Positions 44,011 to 53,353 of a stretch of 64,000 bases of DNA are shown piece by piece; the first letter of the stretch is position 1, and every line of letters begins with the position of its first letter. The stretch is from NCBI RefSeq assembly GCF_002085925.2, contig NZ_CP053562.1:2865501-2929500 (forward strand), read 5' to 3'. The notes beneath the pieces are model-generated. The model was not told the origin of the DNA. It saw only the letters and a program-made list of their open reading frames with translations, and made no database searches. The DNA comes from Thioclava electrotropha (lineage in GTDB: Bacteria; Pseudomonadota; Alphaproteobacteria; Rhodobacterales; Rhodobacteraceae). The translations under genes and the position numbers were made by a program.

Positions 44011-45057
44011 ATGGAACAGATTCCGATGGGTGCCTTGGCAGCCATGGTCGGGGCGATCGGCGGCATCATTCTAGGCCTCGCCGCACGCCTTGGCGATTTC
44101 TGCACCCTCGGCGCGCTGGAAAGCGCGGCCTATGGCGACGACCAGAGGCGCCTGCGCCTCTGGGGGATCGTGCTGGGGGTGGCGATCACCGGCGCCTTCG
44201 TGGCCGAGGCTCTGGGCTATGCCGACATCACCCGCAGTTTCTATCACACGATCAAATGGTCGCCGCTGGCCTCTATCGTCGGCGGGCTCCTCTTCGGCTA
44301 CGGCATGGCGCTCGCCGGCAATTGCGGCTTCGGAGCGCTGGTGCGCTTCGGCGGCGGCGATCTGCGCGCGATGGTCGTGGTCGTGGTGATGGGCATCTTC
44401 GCCTTCGTGACGCTGTCCGGCCCCCTCGCCCATCTGCGCCTTCTGATCTTCGACCAGCAAGCCGCCGACACCCCGCAAGGCATCGCGCATTGGCTCTCGG
44501 CACGGACCGGGCTTCCGCCCTTGGTCTTCGCCCTGCCCGTCGCCGCCGGTTTCCTCGCCTGGGCGCTGAGCTATCAGCCGCTGCGCGCGGACAAACGCCG
44601 CCTCGCCTGGGGCGTGGCCGCGGGTCTCGCGGTGGTCTGGTGCTTCGTCGGCACCTCCTATCTCTTCAACCAGAGCATGGGTGCGACCGGCGTCGAGGCA
44701 CCGTCCTTCACCGCCCCGCTCGGGCGCACGATCCTCTATTTCATGACCTCCACGGCGGGCGGGCTCACCTTCTCTGTGGGTCTCGTCGCGGGCGTGCTGG
44801 GCGGGGCCTTCCTCGGCTCGGCCATTCGCGGCCTCTTCAAGTGGGAAGCCTGCGAAGACCCGCGCGAACTGGGCCGTCAGGTCAGCGGCGCGGCCCTGAT
44901 GGGGATCGGCGGCACGATCGCGGTCGGCTGCTCGATCGGCCAGGGGGTGAGCGCGATGGCCGTGCTCTCCTTCTCCGCACCGGTCACACTGGCCTCGATC
45001 GTAATCGGCGGGCTGATCGGCCTGCGCCAGCTGATCCACGGCTTCCAGCCCGAGTAA
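44011..45057 (+). CDS. soxT: YeeE/YedE-family transporter, SoxT-like
   Basis: Encodes 348 residues with about nine hydrophobic segments and two related halves. Conserved cysteine motifs are RLGDFCTLGALESA, AGNCGFGALVRFGGGDLR and VGCSIGQGVSAMAVLSFSAP. YeeE proteins import thiosulfate or related sulfur compounds through conserved cysteines, and soxT genes are found with soxRS in other sulfur oxidisers. A role in bringing a sulfur signal to cytosolic SoxR is inferred. GGGAGAAGGGCA precedes the ATG. Confidence 0.85.
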   Translation: MEQIPMGALAAMVGAIGGIILGLAARLGDFCTLGALESAAYGDDQRRLRLWGIVLGVAITGAFVAEALGYADITRSFYHTIKWSPLASIVGGLLFGYGMALAGNCGFGALVRFGGGDLRAMVVVVVMGIFAFVTLSGPLAHLRLLIFDQQAADTPQGIAHWLSARTGLPPLVFALPVAAGFLAWALSYQPLRADKRRLAWGVAAGLAVVWCFVGTSYLFNQSMGATGVEAPSFTAPLGRTILYFMTSTAGGLTFSVGLVAGVLGGAFLGSAIRGLFKWEACEDPRELGRQVSGAALMGIGGTIAVGCSIGQGVSAMAVLSFSAPVTLASIVIGGLIGLRQLIHGFQPE

Positions 45058-45084
45058 GTACCGACCGCACAAATCGGCCCATTT

Positions 45085-45147
45085 TCGGCTTGGCTGAAAT
45101 ATCCCGGGGGTGAGGCGCGGACGCGCCGAGGGGGCAGCGCCCCCTCT
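45085..45147 (-). repeat. GGGATATTT intergenic element, copy e, with hairpin
   Basis: On the minus strand the perfect hairpin AGGGGGC-GCT-GCCCCCT (45145-45129) is followed by CCCCCGGGATATTT and CAGCCAAGCCGAAA. It points toward the soxT 3' end. Confidence 0.75.
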
Positions 45148-45206
45148 CCGCCGAACTCTTCCCGCACAACGCTTGCGAATCTGATCCGGGTTTCCTATAT
45201 CGCCCC

Positions 45207-45304
45207 TCGAGAGGTTGGCGCGGGCGAGCGCCTCGCCAACCCGGTCAGGTCCGGAAGGAAGCAGCCGCAACGAGCCCCGCTTGGGTCGCTGTCCAGCCTC
45301 TCAC
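45207..45304 (+). ncRNA. ffs: Signal recognition particle RNA (4.5S, small bacterial type)
   Basis: The conserved apical core GGTCAGGTCCGGAAGGAAGC followed by AGCCGCAACGAG is unmistakable at 45243-45273. Flanking arms pair, for example GAGAGG (45209-45214) with CCTCTC (45297-45302), giving a hairpin of about 96 nt. It binds Ffh to target membrane proteins co-translationally. It lies between the sox locus and the MBL-dnaX genes. Ends are approximate. Confidence 0.95.
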
Positions 45305-45404
45305 CCTCCCCTACAAGCTCCCTTTGCTGTGCCGCCGCGTCACCATGCCCAATTGTGCGATGACGTCGCCAAGCTAAACTTCCCGCCAAAGGGGAGGTTT
45401 CACC

Positions 45405-46316
45405 ATGTTTCGTTTTGCTCTGGCCGCTCTGGCCATTCTGCCTGCGCCGCTCTTTGCGGGCACGCTTACCACCGTCGAAGTCGCACCGAACACCTATGCA
45501 ATCGAGGGCCCCTTCGGGCAGCGCGATGCCGAGAACCTCGGCAACAACGCGACCTTCGGGCTGATCGTCACGGATGAGGGCGCGGTGCTGATCGATGCGG
45601 GCGGCACCTACAAGGGGGCGGCGGCGCTCGACGAAGTGATCGGCACGCTGACCGATCAGCCGGTGAAATACGTGATCGATACCGGCGGGCAGGATCACCG
45701 CTGGCTCGGCAATGGCTACTGGAAAGAGCACGGCGCCGAGATCATCACCTCCGAGGGTGCGCTCGCCGACCAGAAGGCCCGCGCCTCGCTGGAGCTGACG
45801 ATGCTCGACGCGCTGGTCGGAGAAGAGGCGCTCGCGGGCACCGAACCCGTCTATGCCGACACGACCTTCGACGAGAGCTACACGCTCACTCTTGGCGGGC
45901 GCGAGATCGAGATCACCCATCCCGGCCCGGCCCACACGCCCGGCGACAGCTTCGTCTGGCTGCCCGCGGAGAAGGTGATGTTCACCGGCGATATCGTCTT
46001 CGTGGGACGCATCCTCGGCGTGCTCGACATGTCCTCATCGATCGGCTGGGTCGAGGCCTTCGAGGCGATGGCCGCCTACGAGCCCGCTCATGTCGTTCCG
46101 GGCCACGGCCCCGCCACCGACCTCGCGACCGCGACGAAGGACACCTATGATTACCTGACCAATCTGCGCAGCCAGATGGCCGATTATATCGACGAGGGTG
46201 GCGACATCATCGGCTCGGTCAATGTCGACCAATCGCAGTTCGAATATCTCGAGGATTTCGACACGCTCGCCAAACGCAACGCGCAGGCGGTATTCAGCCA
46301 GATGGAATGGGAATGA
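45405..46316 (+). CDS. Exported metallo-beta-lactamase-fold protein with altered zinc motif
   Basis: Encodes 303 residues. A signal peptide (ALAALAILPAPLFAG) precedes an MBL fold. The usual HxHxDH metal motif is replaced by DTGGQDHRWLGN, so the first two histidines are lost; downstream ligands (HPGPAHTPGDS, FTGDIVF, HVVPGHGP) remain. This could mean a single metal or another chemistry. The family resembles periplasmic MBL proteins near sox or PQQ genes (SoxH-like), and soxT ends 350 bp upstream; that link is inference. AAAGGGGAGG precedes the ATG. Confidence 0.8.
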   Translation: MFRFALAALAILPAPLFAGTLTTVEVAPNTYAIEGPFGQRDAENLGNNATFGLIVTDEGAVLIDAGGTYKGAAALDEVIGTLTDQPVKYVIDTGGQDHRWLGNGYWKEHGAEIITSEGALADQKARASLELTMLDALVGEEALAGTEPVYADTTFDESYTLTLGGREIEITHPGPAHTPGDSFVWLPAEKVMFTGDIVFVGRILGVLDMSSSIGWVEAFEAMAAYEPAHVVPGHGPATDLATATKDTYDYLTNLRSQMADYIDEGGDIIGSVNVDQSQFEYLEDFDTLAKRNAQAVFSQMEWE

Positions 46317-46379
46317 GCCGGGTGGACGCCGACGCCCCGGGGGCCTAGTCTGACGGCTGCCTATGACACCGGAGCTTCG

Positions 46380-48110
46380 ATGACCGACACCCAATATCAG
46401 GTTCTCGCCCGCAAGTACCGTCCCGAGACCTTTGCCGACCTGATCGGACAGGCGCCAATGGTGCGCACGCTGAAGAACGCCTTCGCGGCCGACCGGATCG
46501 CGCAGGCTTTCATCATGACGGGGATTCGCGGCACCGGGAAAACCACCACGGCGCGGATCATCGCCAAGGGGCTCAACTGCATCGGCCCCGACGGCAACGG
46601 CACCCCCACGACTGACCCGTGCGGCGAGTGCGAGCATTGCCGCGCGATCATGGAAGGCCGCCATGTCGACGTGATGGAGATGGACGCCGCCTCGCGCACC
46701 GGCGTGGGCGACATCCGCGAGATCATCGAGAGCGTGCATTACCGGGCGGCCTCGGCGCGCTACAAGGTCTACATCATCGATGAGGTTCACATGCTGTCCA
46801 CGAGCGCGTTCAACGCGCTCCTGAAGACGCTCGAGGAACCGCCCGCCCATGTGAAGTTCATCTTCGCTACCACGGAGATCCGCAAGGTGCCCGTCACCGT
46901 GCTCTCGCGTTGCCAGCGCTTCGATCTGCGCCGGATCGAGCCCGAGGAAATGATCGCGCTGCTGCGCCGGATCGCCGATGCGGAAGGCGCCGAGATCGCC
47001 GACGACGCGCTCGCGCTGATCACCCGCGCCGCCGAAGGCTCCGCCCGGGATGCGACCTCGCTGCTCGATCAGGCGATCGCGCATGGCGCCGGCGAGACCA
47101 CCGCGGAACAGGTCCGCGCGATGCTGGGTCTGGCCGACCGCGCCCGTGTCCTCGATCTTTTCGACATGATCCTGCACGGTCAGGCCGCCGAGGCTTTGAC
47201 CGAACTTGCCGCGCAATATGCCGATGGTGCCGATCCGATGGCGATCATGCGCGATCTGGCCGAAATCACGCATTGGGTCTCCGTGATCAAGGTCACGCCC
47301 GAAGCCGCCGAAGACCCGACCGTGCCGCCCGAGGAGCGCAATCGCGGTCAGGAAATGGCGGCCGCGCTGCCGATGCGGGTGCTCTCGCGGCTCTGGCAGA
47401 TGCTGCTCAAAGCGCTCGAAGAAGTCGCGAGCGCGCCCAATGCGATGATGGCGACCGAGATGGCCGTGATCCGCATGACCCATGTGGCCGACCTGCCCGA
47501 CCCGGAAACGCTGATCAAGAAAATCCAGCAGGGCAACACCCAGACCCAGGCCGCAGGCCGGGGTCCCGCGCCCTCGACCGGACCCGTCCACGGCGCAACC
47601 CTGCGCGCCCGCCGCGCCGGTGGCGGCGCGGTCGCCGCCGCGGCTCATGCCCCGCAGCACGATCCAATGGCCGACGCACTCGCCCGTTTCGCAAGCTTCG
47701 ACGACGTGGTCGACCTGATCGCCCGGATGCGCGACATGACCCTGCTGCTGGAGGTCGAGAGCAATCTGCGGCTCGTGAATTACCGCCCTGGCCGGATCGA
47801 GTTCGAACCGACCCCGCAGGCCTCGCGCGATCTCGCGGCGACGCTTTCGGCACGACTGCAAGGCTGGACCGGCGCACGCTGGGGCGTCTCGGTCGTCTCC
47901 GAAGGCGGCGCGCCCACGATTGCCGAGGTGAAGGCCGAGGAAATGGCGAAGGCCGAAGCCGAGGCGATGAAGAACCCGCTGGTGGCGGAGATTTTCGCCC
48001 GCTTCCCCGGCGCGAAGATCGAAATCCTGCCCGAGGAAGATACCGCCGCGATCGAGGCCGAGGCTCTGGCCGAGGTCGAAGACGAATGGGACCCCTTCGA
48101 GGAAGGCTGA
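46380..48110 (+). CDS. dnaX: DNA polymerase III subunits gamma/tau
   Basis: Encodes 576 residues. The clamp-loader AAA+ domain shows FIMTGIRGTGKTTTARIIAK (Walker A), the zinc module CGECEHCRAIM, YIIDEVHMLST (Walker B) and KFIFATTEIRKVPVTVLSRC (sensor 1). A variable middle region and a C-terminal tau-like domain follow. No obvious slippery A-tract for the gamma frameshift was seen. It is the first of dnaX-ybaB-recR, a widespread gene order. Confidence 0.96.
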   Translation: MTDTQYQVLARKYRPETFADLIGQAPMVRTLKNAFAADRIAQAFIMTGIRGTGKTTTARIIAKGLNCIGPDGNGTPTTDPCGECEHCRAIMEGRHVDVMEMDAASRTGVGDIREIIESVHYRAASARYKVYIIDEVHMLSTSAFNALLKTLEEPPAHVKFIFATTEIRKVPVTVLSRCQRFDLRRIEPEEMIALLRRIADAEGAEIADDALALITRAAEGSARDATSLLDQAIAHGAGETTAEQVRAMLGLADRARVLDLFDMILHGQAAEALTELAAQYADGADPMAIMRDLAEITHWVSVIKVTPEAAEDPTVPPEERNRGQEMAAALPMRVLSRLWQMLLKALEEVASAPNAMMATEMAVIRMTHVADLPDPETLIKKIQQGNTQTQAAGRGPAPSTGPVHGATLRARRAGGGAVAAAAHAPQHDPMADALARFASFDDVVDLIARMRDMTLLLEVESNLRLVNYRPGRIEFEPTPQASRDLAATLSARLQGWTGARWGVSVVSEGGAPTIAEVKAEEMAKAEAEAMKNPLVAEIFARFPGAKIEILPEEDTAAIEAEALAEVEDEWDPFEEG

Positions 48111-48119
48111 GCCACACCA

Positions 48120-48152
48120 AGGGCGGCCCCGCGCAATCGCACGCGCCGCCCT
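48120..48152 (+). terminator. Hairpin between dnaX and ybaB
   Basis: AGGGCGGC (48120-48127) pairs with GCCGCCCT (48145-48152). No U-tract follows directly; GTTTTCC comes about 10 nt later. It may only attenuate. Confidence 0.4.
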
Positions 48153-48237
48153 GTCGCGCCGTTTTCCCGCCTTGTCCCTTGTCCCTTCGCGCAGCGATGC
48201 GTATCTCTCACTCAAGCCAAACGTGACGGAGAAAGCG

Positions 48238-48582
48238 ATGTTCAAGGGATTGGGCGCCATGGGCGACATGGCCAAGATGATGAAGGCCGCCAAGGAAATG
48301 CAGGAGAAGATGGGCGAGCTCCAGGAAGAGCTCAAATCCATCGTCGTCACCGGCGAGGCCGGGGCCGGTCTCGTGCAGGCCCGCGCCACCGCGAAGGGCG
48401 AATTGACCGGGCTCTCCATCGATCCCTCGATCCTGCAGGCCTCCGAGAAGGAAGTCGTCGAGGACCTGATCCTCGCCGCAATCAAGGACACGCAGGAAAA
48501 GGCCAAGTTCCGCGAGCAGGAAGAGCAGAAGCGCCTCCTGCGCGAACTGGGCCTGCCCGAGAACATGGATCTGCCGGTCTGA
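48238..48582 (+). CDS. YbaB/EbfC family nucleoid-associated protein
   Basis: Encodes 114 residues. [20 protein letters not shown] is the typical Met/Lys-rich amphipathic start; [20 protein letters not shown] and the [20 protein letters not shown] helix complete the fold. YbaB proteins are DNA-binding dimers. GGAGAAAGCG precedes the ATG at 48238; the longer frame from 48172 is not supported. recR begins 4 nt after the stop. Confidence 0.94.
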   Translation: MFKGLGAMGDMAKMMKAAKEMQEKMGELQEELKSIVVTGEAGAGLVQARATAKGELTGLSIDPSILQASEKEVVEDLILAAIKDTQEKAKFREQEEQKRLLRELGLPENMDLPV

Positions 48583-48586
48583 TCCG

Positions 48587-49186
48587 ATGAGCGGCGCGCG
48601 CGACGAGATAGAGGCGCTGATCGCCCTGATGGCGCGGCTGCCGGGGCTTGGCCCCCGCTCCGCCCGGCGCGCGGTGCTGCATCTGATCTCGAAACGCGCG
48701 CAGCTGATGGGCCCCTTGGCCGAAGCGATGGCGCAAGTGGCCCGCACCGCGCGCGAATGTGAGCGCTGCGGCAATATCTCCACCGCGCCGATCTGCGACA
48801 TCTGCGAAGACCCCAAACGCGCCACCGGCGAGATCTGCGTGATCGAGGATGTCGCCGACCTCTGGGCGATGGAGCGCGGCCACGCCTTCAAGGGCCGCTA
48901 CCACGTCCTTGGTGGCACGCTGTCTGCGCTCGATGCGATCGGCCCCGAAGACCTCCGCATCCCCGACCTGCTCGAACGCGCCACCGAGGAAGGCATCACC
49001 GAGGTGATCCTCGCCCTCAACGCCACCGTCGAGGGCCAGACCACCGCGCATTACATCGCCGAGGCGCTCGAAGGGCGCGGCATCGCAGTGACCAGCCTTG
49101 CCCAAGGCGTGCCGATCGGGGGCGAGCTGGATTATCTCGACGACGGCACGATCCAGGCGGCGCTGCGCGCCCGCAAAAGCTTCTGA
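48587..49186 (+). CDS. recR: Recombination protein RecR
   Basis: Encodes 199 residues. The helix-hairpin-helix part is [20 protein letters not shown], the zinc finger is [16 protein letters not shown], and the Toprim domain runs from [16 protein letters not shown] to [19 protein letters not shown]. With RecF/RecO it loads RecA at single-strand gaps. Its last base is the first base of the TfoX-domain gene ATG (TGATG). Confidence 0.96.
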   Translation: MSGARDEIEALIALMARLPGLGPRSARRAVLHLISKRAQLMGPLAEAMAQVARTARECERCGNISTAPICDICEDPKRATGEICVIEDVADLWAMERGHAFKGRYHVLGGTLSALDAIGPEDLRIPDLLERATEEGITEVILALNATVEGQTTAHYIAEALEGRGIAVTSLAQGVPIGGELDYLDDGTIQAALRARKSF

Positions 49187-49530
49187 TGGGCACCCGGCCC
49201 GAGACGGAGGCGCTACTGCGCGACTGTCTCGGAGACCGGATCGCGACCCGGCCGATGTTCGGCGAATACGCGGTCTATATGGGTGGCAAGACGGTGGCGC
49301 TTCTGTGCGACGACACGCTGTTCGTGCGCCAATTGCCCGAGGCCACGCGCTATCTCGAAGACGGCGGCCACTCACCCGTCGTAGGCAAACCCTATCCGCG
49401 CGCCAAGGATCACTGGCAGATCGACCCGGACCTCTGGGAAGACGCCGACTGGCTCTTGGGCCTTCTGAGCGTCATCGAGGCCGCCCTGCCCGCCCCCAAA
49501 CCAAAGCGCAAACCCAAACCGAAAGCCTAG
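49186..49530 (+). CDS. TfoX/Sxy N-terminal domain protein
   Basis: Encodes 114 residues. RPMFGEYAVYMGGKTVALLC and DDTLFVRQLPEATRYLED match the TfoX N-terminal domain, named for a competence regulator but common as a stand-alone domain of unknown role. The end is Lys/Pro-rich (KPKRKPKPKA). It overlaps the recR stop by 1 nt, so it is translationally coupled to a recombination gene. comEC is the only other competence-linked gene in the window. Confidence 0.85.
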   Translation: MGTRPETEALLRDCLGDRIATRPMFGEYAVYMGGKTVALLCDDTLFVRQLPEATRYLEDGGHSPVVGKPYPRAKDHWQIDPDLWEDADWLLGLLSVIEAALPAPKPKRKPKPKA

Positions 49531-49541
49531 TCCCCGCGCCC

Positions 49542-49574
49542 CTTCGGCTTGGCAAAAATATCCCCGCCGGAGGC
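49542..49574 (-). repeat. GGGATATTT intergenic element, copy f
   Basis: On the minus strand it reads GCCTCCGGCGGGGATATTT then TTGCCAAGCCGAAG. It starts 12 nt beyond the TfoX-domain stop and runs toward it. Same subtype as copies a and b. Confidence 0.7.
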
Positions 49575-49706
49575 ATTCGACCTGTGCCGTCCCGATCACC
49601 TTCCGGCAAGGGAGCGCCATCGGCAGGTTTGTCGCCATTGAACCCGCCCGCGCCCGCCGTTATCAGTTCTTCAAATCCCCCAACGAGAATTGCGAGCGTC
49701 GCCCCG

Positions 49707-50372
49707 ATGATCCGCCTCTACCATGTCGCCCTCTCCCCGTTCTGCCGCAAGGTCCGCCTCACGCTGGCCGAGAAGAAACTCGATGTCGAGCTCGTCGAGG
49801 AACGCTACTGGGAACAGCAGCCTGATTTCCTGCGCCGCAACCCGGCGGGCAAAGTCCCGGTTCTCAAGATGGACGGCATGATGATGGCCGAGAGCCAGGC
49901 GATCTGCGAATATATCGACGAGACGCATACCGACGCGCCGCTGATGCCGCGCGATCCCGCCGCGCGCTACGAGGTGCGCCGCCTGTGTGCGTGGTTCGAC
50001 GACAAGTTCAACGCCGAGGTCACCGCGCGGATCATGGGCGAGCGGGTCTGGAAGAAGGTCCGCAAGGAAGGTTATCCGGACAGCAAGACGGTGAAGGCGG
50101 GCCTTACGGCGATCAAGTATCACCTCGATTACATGGGCTGGCTGCTGGAGCAGCGCCGCTGGCTTGCGGGCGACGTGATGACGCTCGCGGATTTCTCGGC
50201 CGCCGCGCATCTGAGCTGCCTCGATTATATCTCCGACGTCGACTGGAACCGGCAGGAGGCCGTGAAGGACTGGTATGCGAAGATCAAGTCGCGCCCGGCC
50301 TTCCGCTCGCTTCTGGCCGATCAGCTGCCCGGCATGCCGCCCGCGTCGCAATATGCGGAGCTGGATTTCTGA
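49707..50372 (+). CDS. Glutathione S-transferase family protein
   Basis: Encodes 221 residues. The N-terminal thioredoxin-like domain starts IRLYHVALSPFCRKVRLTLA, with S/C residues at the glutathione site, and NPAGKVPVLKMDGMMMAES contains the cis-Pro and the glutathione Glu-Ser pair. The all-helical C-terminal domain includes LAGDVMTLADFSAAAHLSCL, the N-capping box. It acts in the cytosol on an unknown substrate. The ATG follows GAGCGTCGCCCCG. Confidence 0.9.
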   Translation: MIRLYHVALSPFCRKVRLTLAEKKLDVELVEERYWEQQPDFLRRNPAGKVPVLKMDGMMMAESQAICEYIDETHTDAPLMPRDPAARYEVRRLCAWFDDKFNAEVTARIMGERVWKKVRKEGYPDSKTVKAGLTAIKYHLDYMGWLLEQRRWLAGDVMTLADFSAAAHLSCLDYISDVDWNRQEAVKDWYAKIKSRPAFRSLLADQLPGMPPASQYAELDF

Positions 50373-50587
50373 ACGCGCCCCGCGCCTCCATCCGACACCG
50401 CCAGTCTCACACCGCGCCGTCCGACCCGTTCGGGCGGCGCTGTTATTTGGTCCCTCGCGAACTTGGCTCACGCAAAGGTGCACGCCTCGCAAATTTCAAA
50501 CAATTGATTTAATCACTCGCTTCGCTACCTCAGGGACAGGCCCGAGCCGATCCAGAGTTTGGCCCGGACTGCAAAGCGAGGACTGCC

Positions 50588-52114
50588 ATGCCCCACCCCG
50601 TGCTGATCGTGGGGGCCGGCCCGACCGGTCTCACCGCCGCTTACGAACTGGCCCGCCAGGGCGTGCCCGTCCGCCTGATCGAGAAAACCGCAAGCCCCGC
50701 CACCACCTCGCGCGCGATCGCGGTTCAGGCCCGCACGCTGGAGATGCTGGCGCAGCGCGGTCTGGCGGACACCCTTGTGGCGCGCGGCGTGCAGACCCGG
50801 ATCGCGCAGTTCTATGGCGAGGGCGCCCCGCTCTTCCGGCTCGACTTCGACCATCTCGAGAGCCGCTTCCCCTACATCCTCTTCGTCTCGCAGGTCGAAA
50901 CCGAGACCGTGCTGCGCGAGGCCTGCGCAGCCCTCGGAGTGGAAACGGAATGGAACACCGAACTCGTCGCCATCGCCCGCGAGAGCCATGACGGACAGGC
51001 GCGACCCACAGCGGTGCTGCGCGGACCCGGCGGCACGCTCGAAGTGCTACGCCCCGATTGGGTGATCGCCAGCGGCGGGGCGCATAGCCTGATCCGCCGC
51101 ACGCTCAACCTGCCCTTCGAGGGGAAATCCGTAGGTCAGGGCTTCGTGCTCGGCGACCAGAGGGTCAGCGGCGCGCTCGCCCCCGAGGAACTGCATATCT
51201 TCTCCTCCAGCGACGGCTTTCTGGGCATGTTCCCCTTGGGCGGCGGACGTTTCCGTCTGATCGCCTCCGATGTCGCGGACAGCGAACAACCCAACCTTGA
51301 AACGCTGCAGCAGGTCTTCGACGCCCGCGCCCATCTGCCTGCGACGCTGCACGACCTTTCGTGGTCCTCGCGCTTCGCGATCAACAGCCGGATGGTCGGG
51401 ACGCTGCGCGTGGGGCGCTTCCTGCTGGGCGGCGATGCCGCGCATATCCACTCGCCCGCAGGCGGTCAGGGAATGAATACGGGCATGCAGGACATGATGA
51501 ACCTTGGCTGGAAGCTCACGCGGGTGATTGAGGGCCGCGCGCCCGAAAGCCTGCTCGACAGCTACGAGGCCGAGCGGCTGCCGGTGATCCGCGACCTACT
51601 GCACGGGACCGAGGCGCTGACCGCGAATATGGCCTCGACCTCGCCGGTGCGCCGGATGCTGATCGACCATATCAGCCCCTATCTCGGCAGCCGCGATCTC
51701 GTGCAGGAGAAAGTCGCGGCCCGGATGGGCCAGATCGCGATCGGCTATGAGGGCGGGCCGCTTACCGACGGCTCGCATGCACGCGGCACCATCGCACCGG
51801 GTACGCGGCTTCCCGACCCGCTCTTGGAGGTGGCGCGCGATGGGGCATGGCATCCGGCCCACGCGCAGGATTTGGTCGATCCGTCGGGCTTCGTCCTGCT
51901 CCGCGCGGGGGATGGCCCCGCCCCGGAAAGCCCATTTGCCAAGAGCCTGAAACTGCGTCCTGCTCCCGAACACGCGGAGGCGTTCGCGCAGGTCTTCGGG
52001 CGCGACGGCGCGGCGGTGCTGGTGCGGCCCGATGGATACGTCGCACTCAGCGCGCCGCTTACCGACGCAGCCAGCGCGGTGGCGGCTTACGCGGAGGCGC
52101 ATTTCGCCAGCTGA
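50588..52114 (+). CDS. FAD-dependent aromatic hydroxylase-type monooxygenase
   Basis: Encodes 508 residues. The FAD Rossmann motif is [20 protein letters not shown], followed by [20 protein letters not shown]. The second FAD motif is [20 protein letters not shown], characteristic of phenol/2-polyprenylphenol hydroxylases of the PheA/TfdB/MhpA kind. A C-terminal thioredoxin-like domain of about 130 residues ends the protein. Substrate is not known. It is preceded by a 215-bp spacer with an AT-rich stretch near 50495-50515 and no partner gene. Confidence 0.88.
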   Translation: MPHPVLIVGAGPTGLTAAYELARQGVPVRLIEKTASPATTSRAIAVQARTLEMLAQRGLADTLVARGVQTRIAQFYGEGAPLFRLDFDHLESRFPYILFVSQVETETVLREACAALGVETEWNTELVAIARESHDGQARPTAVLRGPGGTLEVLRPDWVIASGGAHSLIRRTLNLPFEGKSVGQGFVLGDQRVSGALAPEELHIFSSSDGFLGMFPLGGGRFRLIASDVADSEQPNLETLQQVFDARAHLPATLHDLSWSSRFAINSRMVGTLRVGRFLLGGDAAHIHSPAGGQGMNTGMQDMMNLGWKLTRVIEGRAPESLLDSYEAERLPVIRDLLHGTEALTANMASTSPVRRMLIDHISPYLGSRDLVQEKVAARMGQIAIGYEGGPLTDGSHARGTIAPGTRLPDPLLEVARDGAWHPAHAQDLVDPSGFVLLRAGDGPAPESPFAKSLKLRPAPEHAEAFAQVFGRDGAAVLVRPDGYVALSAPLTDAASAVAAYAEAHFAS

Positions 52115-52195
52115 CGCGTGCTGCCCAGCCCCTTGTCTTGCCCGCCCGGCTTCGAAAGGATACGGCGACGGTGCGATGCGAGCCGCATCCGTCAC

Positions 52196-52266
52196 GCGCC
52201 GAGGGGGCTCTGCCCCCGCCGGCCTGCGGCGCGGCCCCCCCGGGATATTTGGACCAAGGCGAAGCC
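52196..52266 (+). repeat. GGGATATTT intergenic element, copy g, with hairpin
   Basis: Hairpin GGGGGC-TCT-GCCCCC (52203-52217), a GC-rich gap, then CCCCCCCGGGATATTT and GGACCAAGGCGAAG. The element ends 3 nt before the queG ATG and thus forms its leader. Confidence 0.75.
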
Positions 52267-53307
52267 ATGAGTGCGGAGTTGAAAGCGCGGTTGATCGAGA
52301 CGGCCCTTGCCGAGGGTTTCTCGAAGGCGCGCATCACCACGCCTGACGCGATCCCGCAGGCCGCCGAGCGGCTGGCCGCTTTCGTGGGCGCAGGGATGCA
52401 TGGCCAGATGGGCTGGATGGAAGAGCGCATGGGCTGGCGCGGCGATCCGGCGGCGCTGTGGTCCGAGGCGCGCTCGGTGGTGATGCTGGCCGAGACCTAC
52501 ACGCCCGATTACGACCCGTTGGACCTGCTGAAAGCGCGCGATCACGGGGTAATCTCGGCCTATGCGCAGGGTAAGGATTACCATGATCTGGTGAAGAAGC
52601 GGCTCAAGCGCGTCGGGCGCTGGTTGCTGGATCAGGCGCCCGAAGGCGCGGAGATCAAGGTCTTCGTCGATACCGCTCCGGTGATGGAAAAGCCCTTGGG
52701 CGAGGCCTCGGGGCTGGGCTGGCAGGGCAAGCACACGAACCTTCTGGCGCGCGATCTGGGCAGCTGGTTCTTCCTTGGCGCGATCTTCACCACGGTGGAG
52801 CTGCCGCCCGACGCGCCGGAGATGAGCCATTGCGGGTCTTGCACGGCCTGCCTCGACATCTGCCCGACCGAGGCCTTTCCGGCACCCTACCAACTCGATG
52901 CGCGGCGCTGCATTTCTTATCTGACGATCGAGCATAAGGGGCCGATCGACGAGGAGCTACGCGCCAAGATGGGCAACCGGATCTATGGCTGCGACGATTG
53001 TCTGGCCGTCTGCCCGTGGAACAAATTCGCCGCAGAAGCGCGGGAGGCGCGCTATCACGGCGGCGTCGGCGCGCCGCCCTTAGCAGAGCTGGCAGCACTC
53101 GACGATGCCGGGTTCCGGGCGCGGTTCTCGGGCTCGCCGATCAAGCGGATCGGCCGCGACCGCTTCCTGCGCAATGTGCTCTATGCGATTGGAAACTCTG
53201 GCGATCCGGGTTTGGCCGAGGCCGCGCGCCCGCATCTGGACGATCCCGATCCAGTGGTGGCCGAGGCCGCGCAATGGGCGCTCTCACGGCTGGAGCAAGC
53301 AGCGTGA
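52267..53307 (+). CDS. queG: Epoxyqueuosine reductase
   Basis: Encodes 346 residues. The cobalamin-dependent enzyme performs the last step of queuosine synthesis in tRNA. Two 4Fe-4S motifs are seen: [16 protein letters not shown] and [33 protein letters not shown] and the C-terminal HEAT-like repeat ([19 protein letters not shown]) are typical. A much longer open frame from 51847 overlaps the previous gene and is not used. The leader is a dispersed GGGATATTT element. Confidence 0.95.
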   Translation: MSAELKARLIETALAEGFSKARITTPDAIPQAAERLAAFVGAGMHGQMGWMEERMGWRGDPAALWSEARSVVMLAETYTPDYDPLDLLKARDHGVISAYAQGKDYHDLVKKRLKRVGRWLLDQAPEGAEIKVFVDTAPVMEKPLGEASGLGWQGKHTNLLARDLGSWFFLGAIFTTVELPPDAPEMSHCGSCTACLDICPTEAFPAPYQLDARRCISYLTIEHKGPIDEELRAKMGNRIYGCDDCLAVCPWNKFAAEAREARYHGGVGAPPLAELAALDDAGFRARFSGSPIKRIGRDRFLRNVLYAIGNSGDPGLAEAARPHLDDPDPVVAEAAQWALSRLEQAA

Positions 53308-53353
53308 CGAAACCGATTGCCGCGCCCCGCTCACGGCCTATCTGATCGCGGTC

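Noticed and set aside
46380..48110. Programmed frameshift in dnaX
   Set aside because: No A-rich slippery heptamer or following stem was seen in the relevant central region.
46035..48566. 843-codon minus-strand open frame
   Set aside because: It is antisense to dnaX and the MBL gene, has a His/Arg/Gly-rich composition typical of high-GC shadow frames, and shows no domain; dnaX on the plus strand is certain.
51847..52266. In-frame 5' extension of queG
   Set aside because: Covers the end of the monooxygenase gene and a dispersed repeat; family homology starts at ATG 52267.
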